Origin: an uncultured Fusobacterium sp.
Lineage (GTDB): Bacteria > Fusobacteriota > Fusobacteriia > Fusobacteriales > Fusobacteriaceae
DNA length: 46,798 bases
NCBI RefSeq assembly: GCF_905200055.1
Contig: NZ_CAJKIS010000017.1
Location: 1 to 46,798, forward strand
Direction: 5' to 3'
This document shows positions 34,215 to 42,878 of this stretch, piece by piece (positions within the stretch are counted from its first letter, which is position 1; every line of letters starts with the position of its first letter). Made by a program: the position numbers and the translations under genes. The notes beneath the pieces are model-generated. The model was not told the origin of the DNA, did not search any database, and saw only the letters and a list, made by a program, of their open reading frames with translations.

Positions 34215-35390
34215 ATGGACAGCAATATTAGAAAAAGTCTTATAGCTTTAGCTTTTGGAACTCTAGGTCTTGGGGTAGCAGAATTTGTAATGATGGGGAT
34301 TCTTCCCAATGTTGCTTCTTCTCTAGGAATAACAATTCCAGTAGCTGGGCATCTTATTTCAGCTTATGCTTTAGGGGTTTGTTTTGGAGCTATTATGTTA
34401 TTAATGCTTCGTAAATATCCTATGAAAAATTCTTTATTATTTCTTGTAACTATTATGGTGATTGGAAATGGAATCGCTGTTATATCTCCAAGTTATACAG
34501 TTATGTTATTAGCCCGTTTTATATCTGGACTTCCTCATGGAGCGTATTTTGGAGTTGCCTCTATTGTTGCATCAAAAATTGCTCAAGAGGGAAAAGAATC
34601 AGAAGCCGTAGCAATAATGATATCTGGTATGACAGTGGCGAATCTTTTTGGGGTTCCTCTTGGCACATTTATTAGTGGCATTTTATCTTGGAGATTAATT
34701 TTTTTATTTATTGTATTATGGGATATTTTAACTATATTTTTAATAAAGAAATATGTTCCCTATGTTGATCCTCTTCCAGATACAGGTTTTTTAGGACAGT
34801 TTAAATTTTTAAAAAACTTAGCTCCATGGTTGATATTAGGAGCTACTATGATGGGAAATGGTGGAGCTTTTTGTTGGTATAGTTATGTAACTCCTATGTT
34901 TACAGAGGTATCTGGTTTTGCTCCTGAAATTATAACAGCTCTTATGGTTTTAGCAGGACTTGGTATGGTAATTGGAAATATGATTGGAGGAAAACTTAGC
35001 TCTTTCTTCTATCCTGGAAAAGTAGGGGCACTATTTCAAGGATTCATGGCAATTGCTTTGCTTGGAATTTTCTTTTTATCACCATATAAATGGGCAGCAG
35101 TACTTTTAATGTGCATAGTAACTTTATGTTTATTTGCTGTAAGTGCACCTCAACAATTTTTGATTATAAAGTTTGCTCCTGGTGGAGAGATGTTAGGGGC
35201 AGCAGGAATACAGATTGCTTTTAATCTTGGAAATGCTATTGGAGCTTATCTTGGTGGGCTTCCTATTACTTATGGTATAGGAGTTAGATATTCAGCTCTT
35301 ATTGCTTCAGGTATTACTGTTTTAGGATTTATTTTATTCTCTCTATTTACCTACTTATATCAACCTAATAAAAAAACTCTTTTGAAATAA
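34215..35390 (+). CDS. MFS transporter, AraJ-like
   Basis: A 391-aa major-facilitator protein with 12 helices. The N-terminal LALAFGTLGLGVAEFVMMGI-like segment and LARFISGLPHGAYFGVASIVA are characteristic of the DHA1 AraJ/YdhP subgroup (arabinose polymer or drug exporters). Ribosome site AGGTGG; terminator overlaps the stop. Substrate unknown. Confidence 0.9.
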   Translation: MDSNIRKSLIALAFGTLGLGVAEFVMMGILPNVASSLGITIPVAGHLISAYALGVCFGAIMLLMLRKYPMKNSLLFLVTIMVIGNGIAVISPSYTVMLLARFISGLPHGAYFGVASIVASKIAQEGKESEAVAIMISGMTVANLFGVPLGTFISGILSWRLIFLFIVLWDILTIFLIKKYVPYVDPLPDTGFLGQFKFLKNLAPWLILGATMMGNGGAFCWYSYVTPMFTEVSGFAPEIITALMVLAGLGMVIGNMIGGKLSSFFYPGKVGALFQGFMAIALLGIFFLSPYKWAAVLLMCIVTLCLFAVSAPQQFLIIKFAPGGEMLGAAGIQIAFNLGNAIGAYLGGLPITYGIGVRYSALIASGITVLGFILFSLFTYLYQPNKKTLLK

Positions 35391-35408
35391 TTTCAAGAGA
35401 GTTTTTTT
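35371..35408 (+). terminator. terminator after the MFS gene
   Basis: AAAACTCT..TTGAAA pairs with TTTCAA..GAGAGTTTT and a T7 run follows. Confidence 0.85.
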
Positions 35409-35460
35409 GTTTGTTAATATTTTTTAACCATATATTCTTAATAGAACAACCGTATACTTT

Positions 35461-37227
35461 TTATTTTTCACCTATTTTTTTATTTATTCTATCTAATATC
35501 ATTTTATATCTTGATTTAGATATAGAACCATTATTTTCTAAAATAGAGTAGTATTTTTTAGCTTCCTTATATTTTAATATAGCTCTTTTCTTTTCAACTT
35601 CTGTAGTAGCATTTTTTAAAATTTTATCTCCTGCAAGTTCTGCCCTAACTCCCTTTAATACAATATCATTCATTTTAATTTTATGATTTAACATCTCAAT
35701 AGTTTTATGGTTCTTTGTATTTTTTAAAGCACTTGTATATAATTTTAAAGATTTATAGTACTTAAATTCACGAAAAGCTTTATTTGCCATTTTTATTATT
35801 TCACTTGTATTTTTATACTTAACAACATTTTCAATATCCAATGCCTCTTTATAAGCTATCTCCTCATATAGATCCATAAATGAATTTTCCAAAAATACAA
35901 GAGCAGATTTTTCATACAGATCTTCAGCTTTCTTTTTTAATCTTTCATTTTTTATAGGATTTTTATAATAATCTTCTAACAATCTATCTGCTGTAATCTT
36001 ATTCTCATAGGCGATATTTAATATTAACGCAGTTGAATAGAGAGTTATAACTTTCTCCTCTAACTTATCTTTATTTTTCATATTTTGCAATTTTATATTT
36101 AATAAATTTATATCCTTAAGAGCCTTTTTAAAATCCTTTTCATATAGCCTCTCCTCTATTTCTCCTAATTCATCTAAAACATGAACAACATTTGTAGTTT
36201 GAGCAATTAAATTATCCATATACTCTATTTTTCCATTATCAACTTTTCCAGTATATTCATAATACTCAGAATAATTTTTAAGACTTATTTTATACTCTTC
36301 TAAAGCACCTTCATAATTCTCATTTTCAAACTCAATATTTCCTAAAGTTTCTTTTTTTACAGCAGTTGCATAAAGATTATTTCCTGTTTTATAAGATATA
36401 TAGGTCTTAGTTCCTAAAATAATTCCAATTATCAAAAATACTACTCCTAAGTACAGTTTATACTTATTAAGACTTAGTTTTTGTCTTTTTAAATTTTCAG
36501 CAAGCCTTTTCTCTATTCCATCATTAATATTTAATACAACTCCACTAAAGAAAAGATAATCATCTTTCTCAAGAAAAAGTTTTTTTAACCTATTCACTTT
36601 TATATCAGCTATATCATTTTCCTCTATAATATCCCAAATATCATTGTTATACACAACTATTTTATCTTCTTTTTTAAGCGGAATAGGATCGGTAATATCT
36701 ATTACAACCCCTTTATCAACTCCAAATTTATGAGTCAATGTATTTCTATCTTTTCTCTTTTTAATATCATCATATTCAATCTTTTTTGCTTCATACATCA
36801 AATAAGCTATAGTGTGTTCTCTATTTTTTAGAAATATTGCTTGATCTTTAAATAAAAGATACTTTAGCCCACCTATATTTACAAAAACAATATTTTTGTA
36901 ATCTGTTATGAATACAACAATTGAACAACTATTGCCATCTTTTTTTTCGTATCTTTTTTTATACTCATTATGAATACCATAGATTAGTATTTCAAGTTTT
37001 TTTCTATCTAATGTAGGATTTTTTCTTAATCTCTCATCTAACATATTTCCTATAATATTTGCAATATCACTATTTTCATGAGAGTTTCCATTTTTCTCTA
37101 CAAAAATTCCCAAACTATATCCTGGCAGTTCTCTAAAGATAGAAAAAAAACTATTTTTTTCCTTCTCTCTGGATAAAATAAAAAACTTCATATTCTCCTT
37201 GTAATTTTTATATTGTTCCTCTTTCAA
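35461..37227 (-). CDS. membrane protein with degenerate PP2C-like domain
   Basis: 588 aa in three parts. Residues 25-230 resemble a PP2C phosphatase fold: GNSCSIVVFI...IVFVNIGGLKYLLF matches the strand order of the GDSR region, and DKIVVYNNDIWDII matches the GD-LLLCSDGL block. The metal-binding Asp residues of these motifs are replaced (GGLKY, YNNDIW), so it is likely inactive. One membrane helix lies at 258-274. The C-terminal 300 residues are helical and Lys/Glu-rich, TPR- or coiled-coil-like, including repeated YEGALEEYKISLKNY-type pairs. TTG start after GGAGGAA. Perhaps a scaffold or sensor; the assignment is by eye. Confidence 0.6.
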   Translation of the reverse strand: MKEEQYKNYKENMKFFILSREKEKNSFFSIFRELPGYSLGIFVEKNGNSHENSDIANIIGNMLDERLRKNPTLDRKKLEILIYGIHNEYKKRYEKKDGNSCSIVVFITDYKNIVFVNIGGLKYLLFKDQAIFLKNREHTIAYLMYEAKKIEYDDIKKRKDRNTLTHKFGVDKGVVIDITDPIPLKKEDKIVVYNNDIWDIIEENDIADIKVNRLKKLFLEKDDYLFFSGVVLNINDGIEKRLAENLKRQKLSLNKYKLYLGVVFLIIGIILGTKTYISYKTGNNLYATAVKKETLGNIEFENENYEGALEEYKISLKNYSEYYEYTGKVDNGKIEYMDNLIAQTTNVVHVLDELGEIEERLYEKDFKKALKDINLLNIKLQNMKNKDKLEEKVITLYSTALILNIAYENKITADRLLEDYYKNPIKNERLKKKAEDLYEKSALVFLENSFMDLYEEIAYKEALDIENVVKYKNTSEIIKMANKAFREFKYYKSLKLYTSALKNTKNHKTIEMLNHKIKMNDIVLKGVRAELAGDKILKNATTEVEKKRAILKYKEAKKYYSILENNGSISKSRYKMILDRINKKIGEK

Positions 37228-37411
37228 TTATATTCCTCCACTATATACTGCTCACTTATCTATATATTATAACAAAAACAATACATTTTCGTCAATTATA
37301 TATAAGAAATCACACCCGTTATTTAATTTTTATAAGATTAAAAGTTAAGTATATTATACAAAATAATATGCTATAATCTAGAAAAAAGTATAAAAGGAGA
37401 TGAGGAATAAG

Positions 37412-37819
37412 ATGAAAAAATTTTTATTTGGAATTTTTCTTTTAATTTCAATTATTGGTTGTGGAAAAACTGCCAGTTGGTATGGGGATAAATTCAAAGG
37501 TAAACCAACTGCTAGTGGGTATCTTTTTAATCCAAAAGAGTATACTTGTGCATCTAATAAATATAAATTTGGTACTGTATTAAAAGTAACAAATGTGGAC
37601 AATGGAAAATTTGTTGTAGTTGTTGTTACTGATCGCGGTGGATTTAGTAAAATGGGAAGAGAGATTGATTTAAGCAGAGCAGCATTTGCAAAAATAGCTA
37701 ATCTTAATTCTGGTTTAATTAAAGTTAAAATTAAAGTTTTAGATGATGATAATACTTTTGAATATAAGCATGGCTCTCCTATATTTAATGCTAGAGAGTA
37801 TAAAAAATATGTAGATTAA
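37412..37819 (+). CDS. RlpA-like double-psi beta-barrel lipoprotein
   Basis: A 135-aa lipoprotein; ATG 37412 gives the signal MKKFLFGIFLLISIIGC with the lipobox IIGC. The mature part is a single RlpA/DPBB domain: ASWYGDKFKGKPTASG, FGTVLKVTNVDNGKFVVVVV and TDRGGF...REIDLSRAAF, including the acidic Asp of TDRG. RlpA proteins cleave peptidoglycan lacking stem peptides. There is no SPOR domain. Its role is probably cell-wall remodelling at the outer membrane. Confidence 0.88.
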   Translation: MKKFLFGIFLLISIIGCGKTASWYGDKFKGKPTASGYLFNPKEYTCASNKYKFGTVLKVTNVDNGKFVVVVVTDRGGFSKMGREIDLSRAAFAKIANLNSGLIKVKIKVLDDDNTFEYKHGSPIFNAREYKKYVD

Positions 37820-37904
37820 AATATTTAATGTAGTTTTTAGATTTTGTGGTTGTTTGAAAATTTTTATTATATTAATTATCGGACTTAAAAATAGATGTTA
37901 AAAT

Positions 37905-37936
37905 AAAAAGTACTTAATCAAATCTAAGTACTTTTT
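37905..37936. terminator. terminator between converging genes
   Basis: Perfect stem AAAAAGTACTTA/TAAGTACTTTTT; T-runs on both strands let it stop both neighbours. Confidence 0.9.
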
Positions 37937-37938
37937 TC

Positions 37939-38775
37939 TTATAAATCTAATTTATATTCTACAGAAAAAGTTATTCTATCATCTTTTTCTCCTCTTTCTT
38001 CATTTTTTTTATTTTTATTAATTTGATACATCACATCAAAAGTCAAACCATTATTATATTCTATACCTCCACCTATTCCATAATATCGTCCATTTTCATA
38101 TTCCAGTGTTGTATTTAAAGGATGATATTCAGAATTTGAAGTTTGCCTATTTCTATTTTCTATTCCTTCTATATAATAACCTAAATTAAGTTTCAAATAT
38201 GGCTGAGCTCCACTTTCAGTGATAGTAAAATTATATTTTCCAGTTGCATAGATTGGAACATTTCCAAAATTATTTTCATCTAACATAGAACTTTTTCTAT
38301 ATCCTATGCCACTTTGTTCTTGATCAAATGGTAGCTCTCCCTCTTTTTGCCCTTGATATTTTATTCCTAATCCAATTTCAAAATCTTCTATAATCTTTTC
38401 AGAAGTTATCTCTTTAGATATCTCATTTTTAATAGGGACAACTTTTGTTTTATCTTGAAACTCATACTCTTTTATCTCATTATTTAATTCATCTAAAAAA
38501 TCATAATATTTCTTTACAAATAAACTATAGTCACTATCTAAGTGCAATCTCTCTCTATTACTTTCATTAACTTTTAAAAATTGTTTTTCTTCAATATTTT
38601 CGTCTATATTTACTGTATTTTCAGGATCTGGAGAATTTTCGGCTATTTTAATTATCTCTAAAAGTTTTTCCTCTGTTAATTCTTCTCTTACATTAATTTT
38701 TTCTTCAATAGAAGAAGGCTGAGTATAAGCAATAAAAAATGTATTAAAAAATATTAAAAACACTATTTTTTTCAT
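37939..38775 (-). CDS. outer-membrane beta-barrel protein
   Basis: 278 aa from ATG 38775, which has AGGAGGTT upstream (an earlier ATG at 38808 lacks one). Signal peptide MKKIVFLIFFNTFFIAYTQ. An acidic helical N-terminal part (about 25-130) precedes alternating strands with GIKYQGQKEG, YLKLNLGYYIEG, YGIGGGIEYNNGLTFDVMYQ and the terminal ITFSVEYKLDL. This is the pattern of a small 8-10-strand outer-membrane barrel with a periplasmic N-terminal region. Family not recognised; ligand unknown. Confidence 0.65.
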   Translation of the reverse strand: MKKIVFLIFFNTFFIAYTQPSSIEEKINVREELTEEKLLEIIKIAENSPDPENTVNIDENIEEKQFLKVNESNRERLHLDSDYSLFVKKYYDFLDELNNEIKEYEFQDKTKVVPIKNEISKEITSEKIIEDFEIGLGIKYQGQKEGELPFDQEQSGIGYRKSSMLDENNFGNVPIYATGKYNFTITESGAQPYLKLNLGYYIEGIENRNRQTSNSEYHPLNTTLEYENGRYYGIGGGIEYNNGLTFDVMYQINKNKKNEERGEKDDRITFSVEYKLDL

Positions 38776-38861
38776 ATTCAACCTCCTCTCTATTAAAGTT
38801 GCTTTCAATTTTATTTTAACAAAAATATCTATTTTTTTAAAGAAATTATATTTATAAAAAT

Positions 38862-38896
38862 AAATAGACAGAATTATAAAAGTCCTGTCTATTTAA
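38862..38896 (-). terminator. terminator after the first EamA gene
   Basis: AAATAGACAG/CTGTCTATTT stem (38862-38871, 38885-38894), followed by TATTTTTA on the minus strand. Confidence 0.85.
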
Positions 38897-38907
38897 AAAT
38901 TTTATCA

Positions 38908-39798
38908 TCAATTATTCTCTTTATTATTTTTTAAAAATTTTAATTCTGTTTCTGCAATTATAACTGATGCAAATATTAATAATCCTCCAAAAGCTATTTT
39001 CAGTGTAATTGCATCTCCCATAAATATTATCGATGTAATAGCTCCAAAAAGAATCTCAGTTGATAATATAAGTGAGGCTGTTGAAGATGGTACATATTTT
39101 TGTGAAATTGTTTGCACTAAATATGCTATTAAAGTATTACAAATTATTAAAAATCCAATAGCCGATATTTGAACTCCATTCATTCTTGTAGTGACAATAG
39201 AAAAATTTTCAAAAATAATATTTAAAACTAATGTTAATAGTCCACCACTTAACATTTGAAAAGCATTTATTACTATTGGATTTTTATCCTTTATAAATGC
39301 ACCAATTACAGCTATTTGCAATGCAAAAAATAGAGCTGATACCAATGTTAAAAGATCTCCATATCCCATACTTAGATCTCCATCTAATGATAAAAATCCT
39401 ATTCCTATAAAACATATTATAGATGATATATAAGTTATTGCCTTAGGTTTCTCTTTAGTTAATAGCCACAAAATAAATGGTACACATACAACATAAGCTC
39501 CTGTAATAAAAGCATTTTTTGATGGTGTAGTATACATTAATCCAATAGTTTGAAGTGAAAACGCTCCTCCTAATATTAAACCTGCTCCCAATCCTAACTT
39601 TCTTTCCTCTTTAGTTATTTTTACATTTTTTAGCTTTAAAAAGATGAAAATAAGCATAGAGGCTACTAAAAATCTGATGCTCATAATTGCATTAGGTGCA
39701 ATCCCACTATCTAAAGCTATTTTAGTAATAGGAAAACCACTTCCCCACGTAATAGCTACAAGTGTAAGACCTAATTTGCATAATGTTTCTCTTTTCAT
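38908..39798 (-). CDS. EamA/DMT-family transporter
   Basis: A 296-aa transporter with ten helices in two EamA repeats (about 5-135 and 148-285). Motifs include VAITWGSGFPITKIALDSG and, in the second half, ALFFALQIAVIGAF. ATG 39798 follows GGAGGGG. Members move amino acids or drugs. Divergent from the second EamA gene at 40519 across the RNA gene at 40121. Confidence 0.88.
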   Translation of the reverse strand: MKRETLCKLGLTLVAITWGSGFPITKIALDSGIAPNAIMSIRFLVASMLIFIFLKLKNVKITKEERKLGLGAGLILGGAFSLQTIGLMYTTPSKNAFITGAYVVCVPFILWLLTKEKPKAITYISSIICFIGIGFLSLDGDLSMGYGDLLTLVSALFFALQIAVIGAFIKDKNPIVINAFQMLSGGLLTLVLNIIFENFSIVTTRMNGVQISAIGFLIICNTLIAYLVQTISQKYVPSSTASLILSTEILFGAITSIIFMGDAITLKIAFGGLLIFASVIIAETELKFLKNNKENN

Positions 39799-40085
39799 GT
39801 TACCCCTCCAAGTTAAAGTTACCATATTCCTTACAAATATAATACATTATATTTAAAATAAAAGCAATAATAATGAATTTTTTCAGTTTAATTTTTATCC
39901 ATTTTTTCTTTAATTATATTTTATATAATTAAAATTAAATTTATTTAAGACTATAATTTTGCCTATTATAACTTCCACTTAAATTTTGTCTATTTTTTTG
40001 AATATAAAATAAGCATATATGGAGTATTTTTTTATCTTATTAATGATAAGTATAAAACCTATATAAACAATGAATTTCACTAGTA

Positions 40086-40114
40086 TTGACTACATTAAAA
40101 GAGTATGGTATTAT
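40086..40114 (+). promoter_or_regulatory. strong promoter of the structured RNA
   Basis: TTGACT (40086-40091), 17-bp spacer, TATTAT (40109-40114). One of the best promoters in the window; the predicted start is near 40121. The stretch 39799-40085 shows nothing else but AT-rich spacer. Confidence 0.8.
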
Positions 40115-40120
40115 ATTTAA

Positions 40121-40332
40121 GTAGAACAATGACAGTTTGTTTCTAATACCCATATGTTCACTCATGTGAACAAACCCATATAGCCCTGACTTACACAGGT
40201 TGGGGTTTCCCTAGAATATAAAATATTTTATTATATATTTATTAAAATGTTAATAACAGTTTTGTGATTGGGCTGTTATAACCATACAATTTTAATAGAA
40301 AAAGAGATAGAATTAATCTATCTCTTTTTCTA
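40121..40332 (+). ncRNA. structured RNA of about 210 nt, family unknown
   Basis: Bounded by a near-consensus promoter and a perfect intrinsic terminator, with no usable ORF. The 5' half can form a three-way junction: outer stem TTCTA/TAGAA (40141-40145 with 40212-40216), hairpin GTTCAC-TCAT-GTGAAC (40156-40171), and hairpin AAACCC/GGGTTT (40172-40177 with 40203-40208) capped by CCTG/CAGG. The 3' half has ATAACAG/CTGTTAT (40253-40259 with 40273-40279). ATGACAG near 40129 could pair with the same CTGTTAT, giving two exclusive folds. I do not match it to 6S, SRP, RNase P or a riboswitch I know. Confidence 0.65.
40299..40332 (+). terminator. terminator of the structured RNA
   Basis: Perfect 12-bp stem AAAAAGAGATAG/CTATCTCTTTTT with loop AATTAAT. 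The EamA gene downstream has its own extended -10 (TGTTATAAT, hexamer 40420-40425), so it need not depend on read-through. Confidence 0.93.
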
Positions 40333-40518
40333 TTTTATATCTAAAATTAAATAGCATAATAATAAATTCTCTAATTAACCTATTAATATAATACTTTTGT
40401 ATAAAAATGAAAACTATGTTATAATTTTATTAGCTCAATATAGATTTAAAGATATATAGAATATAAAATAATATGTTTAAATTAGCTTCTCACACAAAGA
40501 AGCAAGGAGTGAAGATAT

Positions 40519-41358
40519 ATGAATAAACAATTACAAGCAAATCTTCTTATTGTATTAGTTGCACTCTTTTGGGGATCAACCTATTTTTTAACTAAAATAG
40601 CAGTAGGACAATTACAACCCTTTAACCTCACTGCTTTAAGATTTGGAACAGCTTTTATTATAACTTCTATTTTTTATTTTAAAAGGATAAAAAATGCTGA
40701 TAAAATAGTTATAAAATATTCTATTATTTTAGGAATATTAGCAGTTATTGCTGTTCTGTCAATGACATTTGGTGTGCAATATACAACTGCATCAAATGCT
40801 GGATTTCTAATTAGTCTTTCAGTAGTTATGATCCCATTAATATCTATTTTGGTCTTGAAAGAAAAAATAAAAACTAGACTTTTGCTAAGTGTTATATTAG
40901 CAACTGCTGGAATAGTTTGTCTTACAATAAATGAAGAACTTTCTATAAATAAGGGAGATATTTTATGTATACTCTGTGCCACTTCCTTTGCTTTACAAGT
41001 TTTAATTATGGAGAAAATTCCAAAATCTGCTGACTCTGTGGCTATTGGTGCATTACAATTGGGAATTGTTGCCCTTATAAACTTTATTTTATCATTTTTT
41101 ATAGAAGATTTTATTATCCCTAGTGATTTAAAAGTTTGGGGAGTTATAATAATTCTTGGTATATTCTGCACTGCCTTTTGCTATATAATTCAAATATATG
41201 CTTTAAAAAATACAAGTGCAGTTCAAGCAGGGGTAATTTTATCTCTTGAACCTGTTTTCTCTGCTATATTTGCTTTTATCTTCCTTGGGGAACTCCTTTC
41301 TAAACAAGGATATGTAGGAGCTTTACTTCTATTTATCAGTGTATTATTAGCTGGATAA
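40519..41358 (+). CDS. EamA/DMT-family transporter
   Basis: A 279-aa ten-helix transporter of the same superfamily as 38908-39798 but a clearly different member. N-terminal LFWGSTYFLTKIAVGQLQPF and the second repeat's ALKNTSAVQAGVILSLEPVF are typical EamA blocks. ATG 40519 lies behind AAGGAGTG. Its own promoter is at about 40398-40425. Terminator at 41389-41431. Substrate unknown. Confidence 0.88.
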   Translation: MNKQLQANLLIVLVALFWGSTYFLTKIAVGQLQPFNLTALRFGTAFIITSIFYFKRIKNADKIVIKYSIILGILAVIAVLSMTFGVQYTTASNAGFLISLSVVMIPLISILVLKEKIKTRLLLSVILATAGIVCLTINEELSINKGDILCILCATSFALQVLIMEKIPKSADSVAIGALQLGIVALINFILSFFIEDFIIPSDLKVWGVIIILGIFCTAFCYIIQIYALKNTSAVQAGVILSLEPVFSAIFAFIFLGELLSKQGYVGALLLFISVLLAG

Positions 41359-41388
41359 TTTTAGATAAATTAATAAATTCTAATTTAT

Positions 41389-41431
41389 AAAAAGAAGATA
41401 AATTTTGTATAATTTTATCTTCTTTTTTTTA
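41389..41431 (+). terminator. terminator after the second EamA gene
   Basis: AAGAAGATAAAATT-like arm pairs with AATTTTATCTTCTT, then T8. Confidence 0.88.
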
Positions 41432-41609
41432 TTTAAAGTAATTTTTTACTAAAAATTGGTAATAATCTAGCATTTTTATTTTTTTATCTTTTTTTTACTA
41501 ATTTTAAGTTTTTCCCTACCTTGTTTTCAGAATTTTTTTTTGTTATTCTGTTAAGCAGTAGAATAATAAATTTTATATAGATATATTTATAAATTTGGGA
41601 GGGAATAAA

Positions 41610-42767
41610 ATGAGATACTATGATTATTTAATGCCTAGTGTTAATTTCTTTGGACCAGGGTGCTTAGAAGTAATTGGAGAAAGAGCTAAAATATTAAATG
41701 GTAAAAAAGCTCTAATAGTTACAGATAAATTTTTAAGTTCTTTAAAAGATGGAGCTGTAGAAAGATCTATCGAATATCTTGCTAAGGCTGGAATTGAATC
41801 TGTTGTTTTTGATCAAGTTGAACCTAATCCAAAAGATGTTAATGTTTATGCTGGAGCTAAAGTTTACAAAGATAATAATTGCGATATGATAATTACTATT
41901 GGTGGAGGATCTCCTCACGATTGTGGAAAAGGTATTGGAATTGCTGTAACTCATCCAAAAGATATTTGTGAATATGCAGGAATAGAAACATTAGAATTTC
42001 CATTACCTCCTATTATAGCAGTAAATACAACTGCTGGAACTGCTTCTGAAGTTACAAGACATGCTGTTATCACAAATACTAAGACAAAAGTTAAATTTGT
42101 TATTGTAAGTTGGAGAAATCTACCTCAAGTTTCTATTAACGATCCTATTTTAATGATTGGTAAACCATCAAAATTAACAGCTGCTACTGGTATGGATGCT
42201 TTAACTCATGCTGTTGAAGCTTATGTATCAAAAGATGCTAACCCTGTAACTGATGCTGCTGCTATTCAAGCTATCAAATTAATTGCTACAAATCTTAGAC
42301 AAGCAGTTGCTAATGGAGAAAACCTAAAAGCTAGAGAAAATATGGCATATGCTTCATTATTAGCAGGAATGGCTTTTAACAATGGAAATCTTGGATATGT
42401 TCATGCTATGGCTCATCAACTAGGTGGACTTTATGATATGCCTCATGGTGTTGCTAATGCTATGTTACTACCACATGTTTGTCGTTATAATATGCTTGCT
42501 AATCCAGAAAAATTTGCTGATATAGCTGTATTCATGGGTGAAAATGTAGAGGGATTATCTACAATGGAAGCTGCTGAAAAAGCTATTGAATCACTATTTA
42601 GACTATCTTCAGATGTTGGAATTCCTAAGAGCTTAAAAGAAGCTGGAGTTAAAGAGGAAGATATAGAGATTATGTCTATCAATGCATTAAAAGATGGAAA
42701 TGCTTTTAGTAATCCAAGAAAAGGAAATGAAAAAGATATAGCTGAAATATTTAGAGCTGCTATGTAA
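41610..42767 (+). CDS. dhaT: 1,3-propanediol dehydrogenase
   Basis: Iron-dependent alcohol dehydrogenase that reduces 3-hydroxypropionaldehyde to 1,3-propanediol with NADH during glycerol fermentation. 385 aa from ATG 41610 (GGGAGGG upstream). I recognise near-identity to Klebsiella DhaT in long blocks: YLMPSVNFFGPG, VEPNPKDVNV, ITIGGGSPHDCGKGIGIA, VSWRNLPQVSINDP, ATGMDALTHAVEAY and HAMAHQLGGLYDMPHGVAN. Metal ligands lie in the last two. No dehydratase genes are in this window. The PocR/AraC regulator next to it fits glycerol control. Confidence 0.93.
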   Translation: MRYYDYLMPSVNFFGPGCLEVIGERAKILNGKKALIVTDKFLSSLKDGAVERSIEYLAKAGIESVVFDQVEPNPKDVNVYAGAKVYKDNNCDMIITIGGGSPHDCGKGIGIAVTHPKDICEYAGIETLEFPLPPIIAVNTTAGTASEVTRHAVITNTKTKVKFVIVSWRNLPQVSINDPILMIGKPSKLTAATGMDALTHAVEAYVSKDANPVTDAAAIQAIKLIATNLRQAVANGENLKARENMAYASLLAGMAFNNGNLGYVHAMAHQLGGLYDMPHGVANAMLLPHVCRYNMLANPEKFADIAVFMGENVEGLSTMEAAEKAIESLFRLSSDVGIPKSLKEAGVKEEDIEIMSINALKDGNAFSNPRKGNEKDIAEIFRAAM

Positions 42768-42779
42768 TATTATTAATTT

Positions 42780-42808
42780 AGAGGTTGAGAATCTGCTCAG
42801 CCTCTTTT
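42780..42808 (+). terminator. terminator after dhaT
   Basis: GAGGTTGAG (42781-42789) pairs with CTCAGCCTC (42796-42804), one G-T pair, then TTTTTA. Confidence 0.85.
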
Positions 42809-42824
42809 TATATTTATAGTGACT

Positions 42825-42847
42825 ATTTTATTCCACTTTGGTATAAT
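42825..42847 (+). promoter_or_regulatory. promoter of the PocR/AraC regulator
   Basis: GTGACT, 17 bp, TATAAT (42842-42847). The -10 overlaps an in-frame ATG at 42846, which therefore cannot be the translation start. Confidence 0.65.
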
Positions 42848-42878
42848 GAAAATATATTATCTAGAAAGTGGGGATAAA

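Noticed and set aside
40121..40332. 6S RNA, SRP RNA or RNase P RNA identity
   Set aside because: None of the conserved blocks I know (for example the RNase P or SRP cores) are seen, and the three-way junction does not fit the rod-like 6S fold.
42819..42878. Longer N-terminus for the PocR/AraC protein
   Set aside because: The upstream in-frame starts overlap the TATAAT box at 42842-42847; ATG 42879 has a ribosome site.
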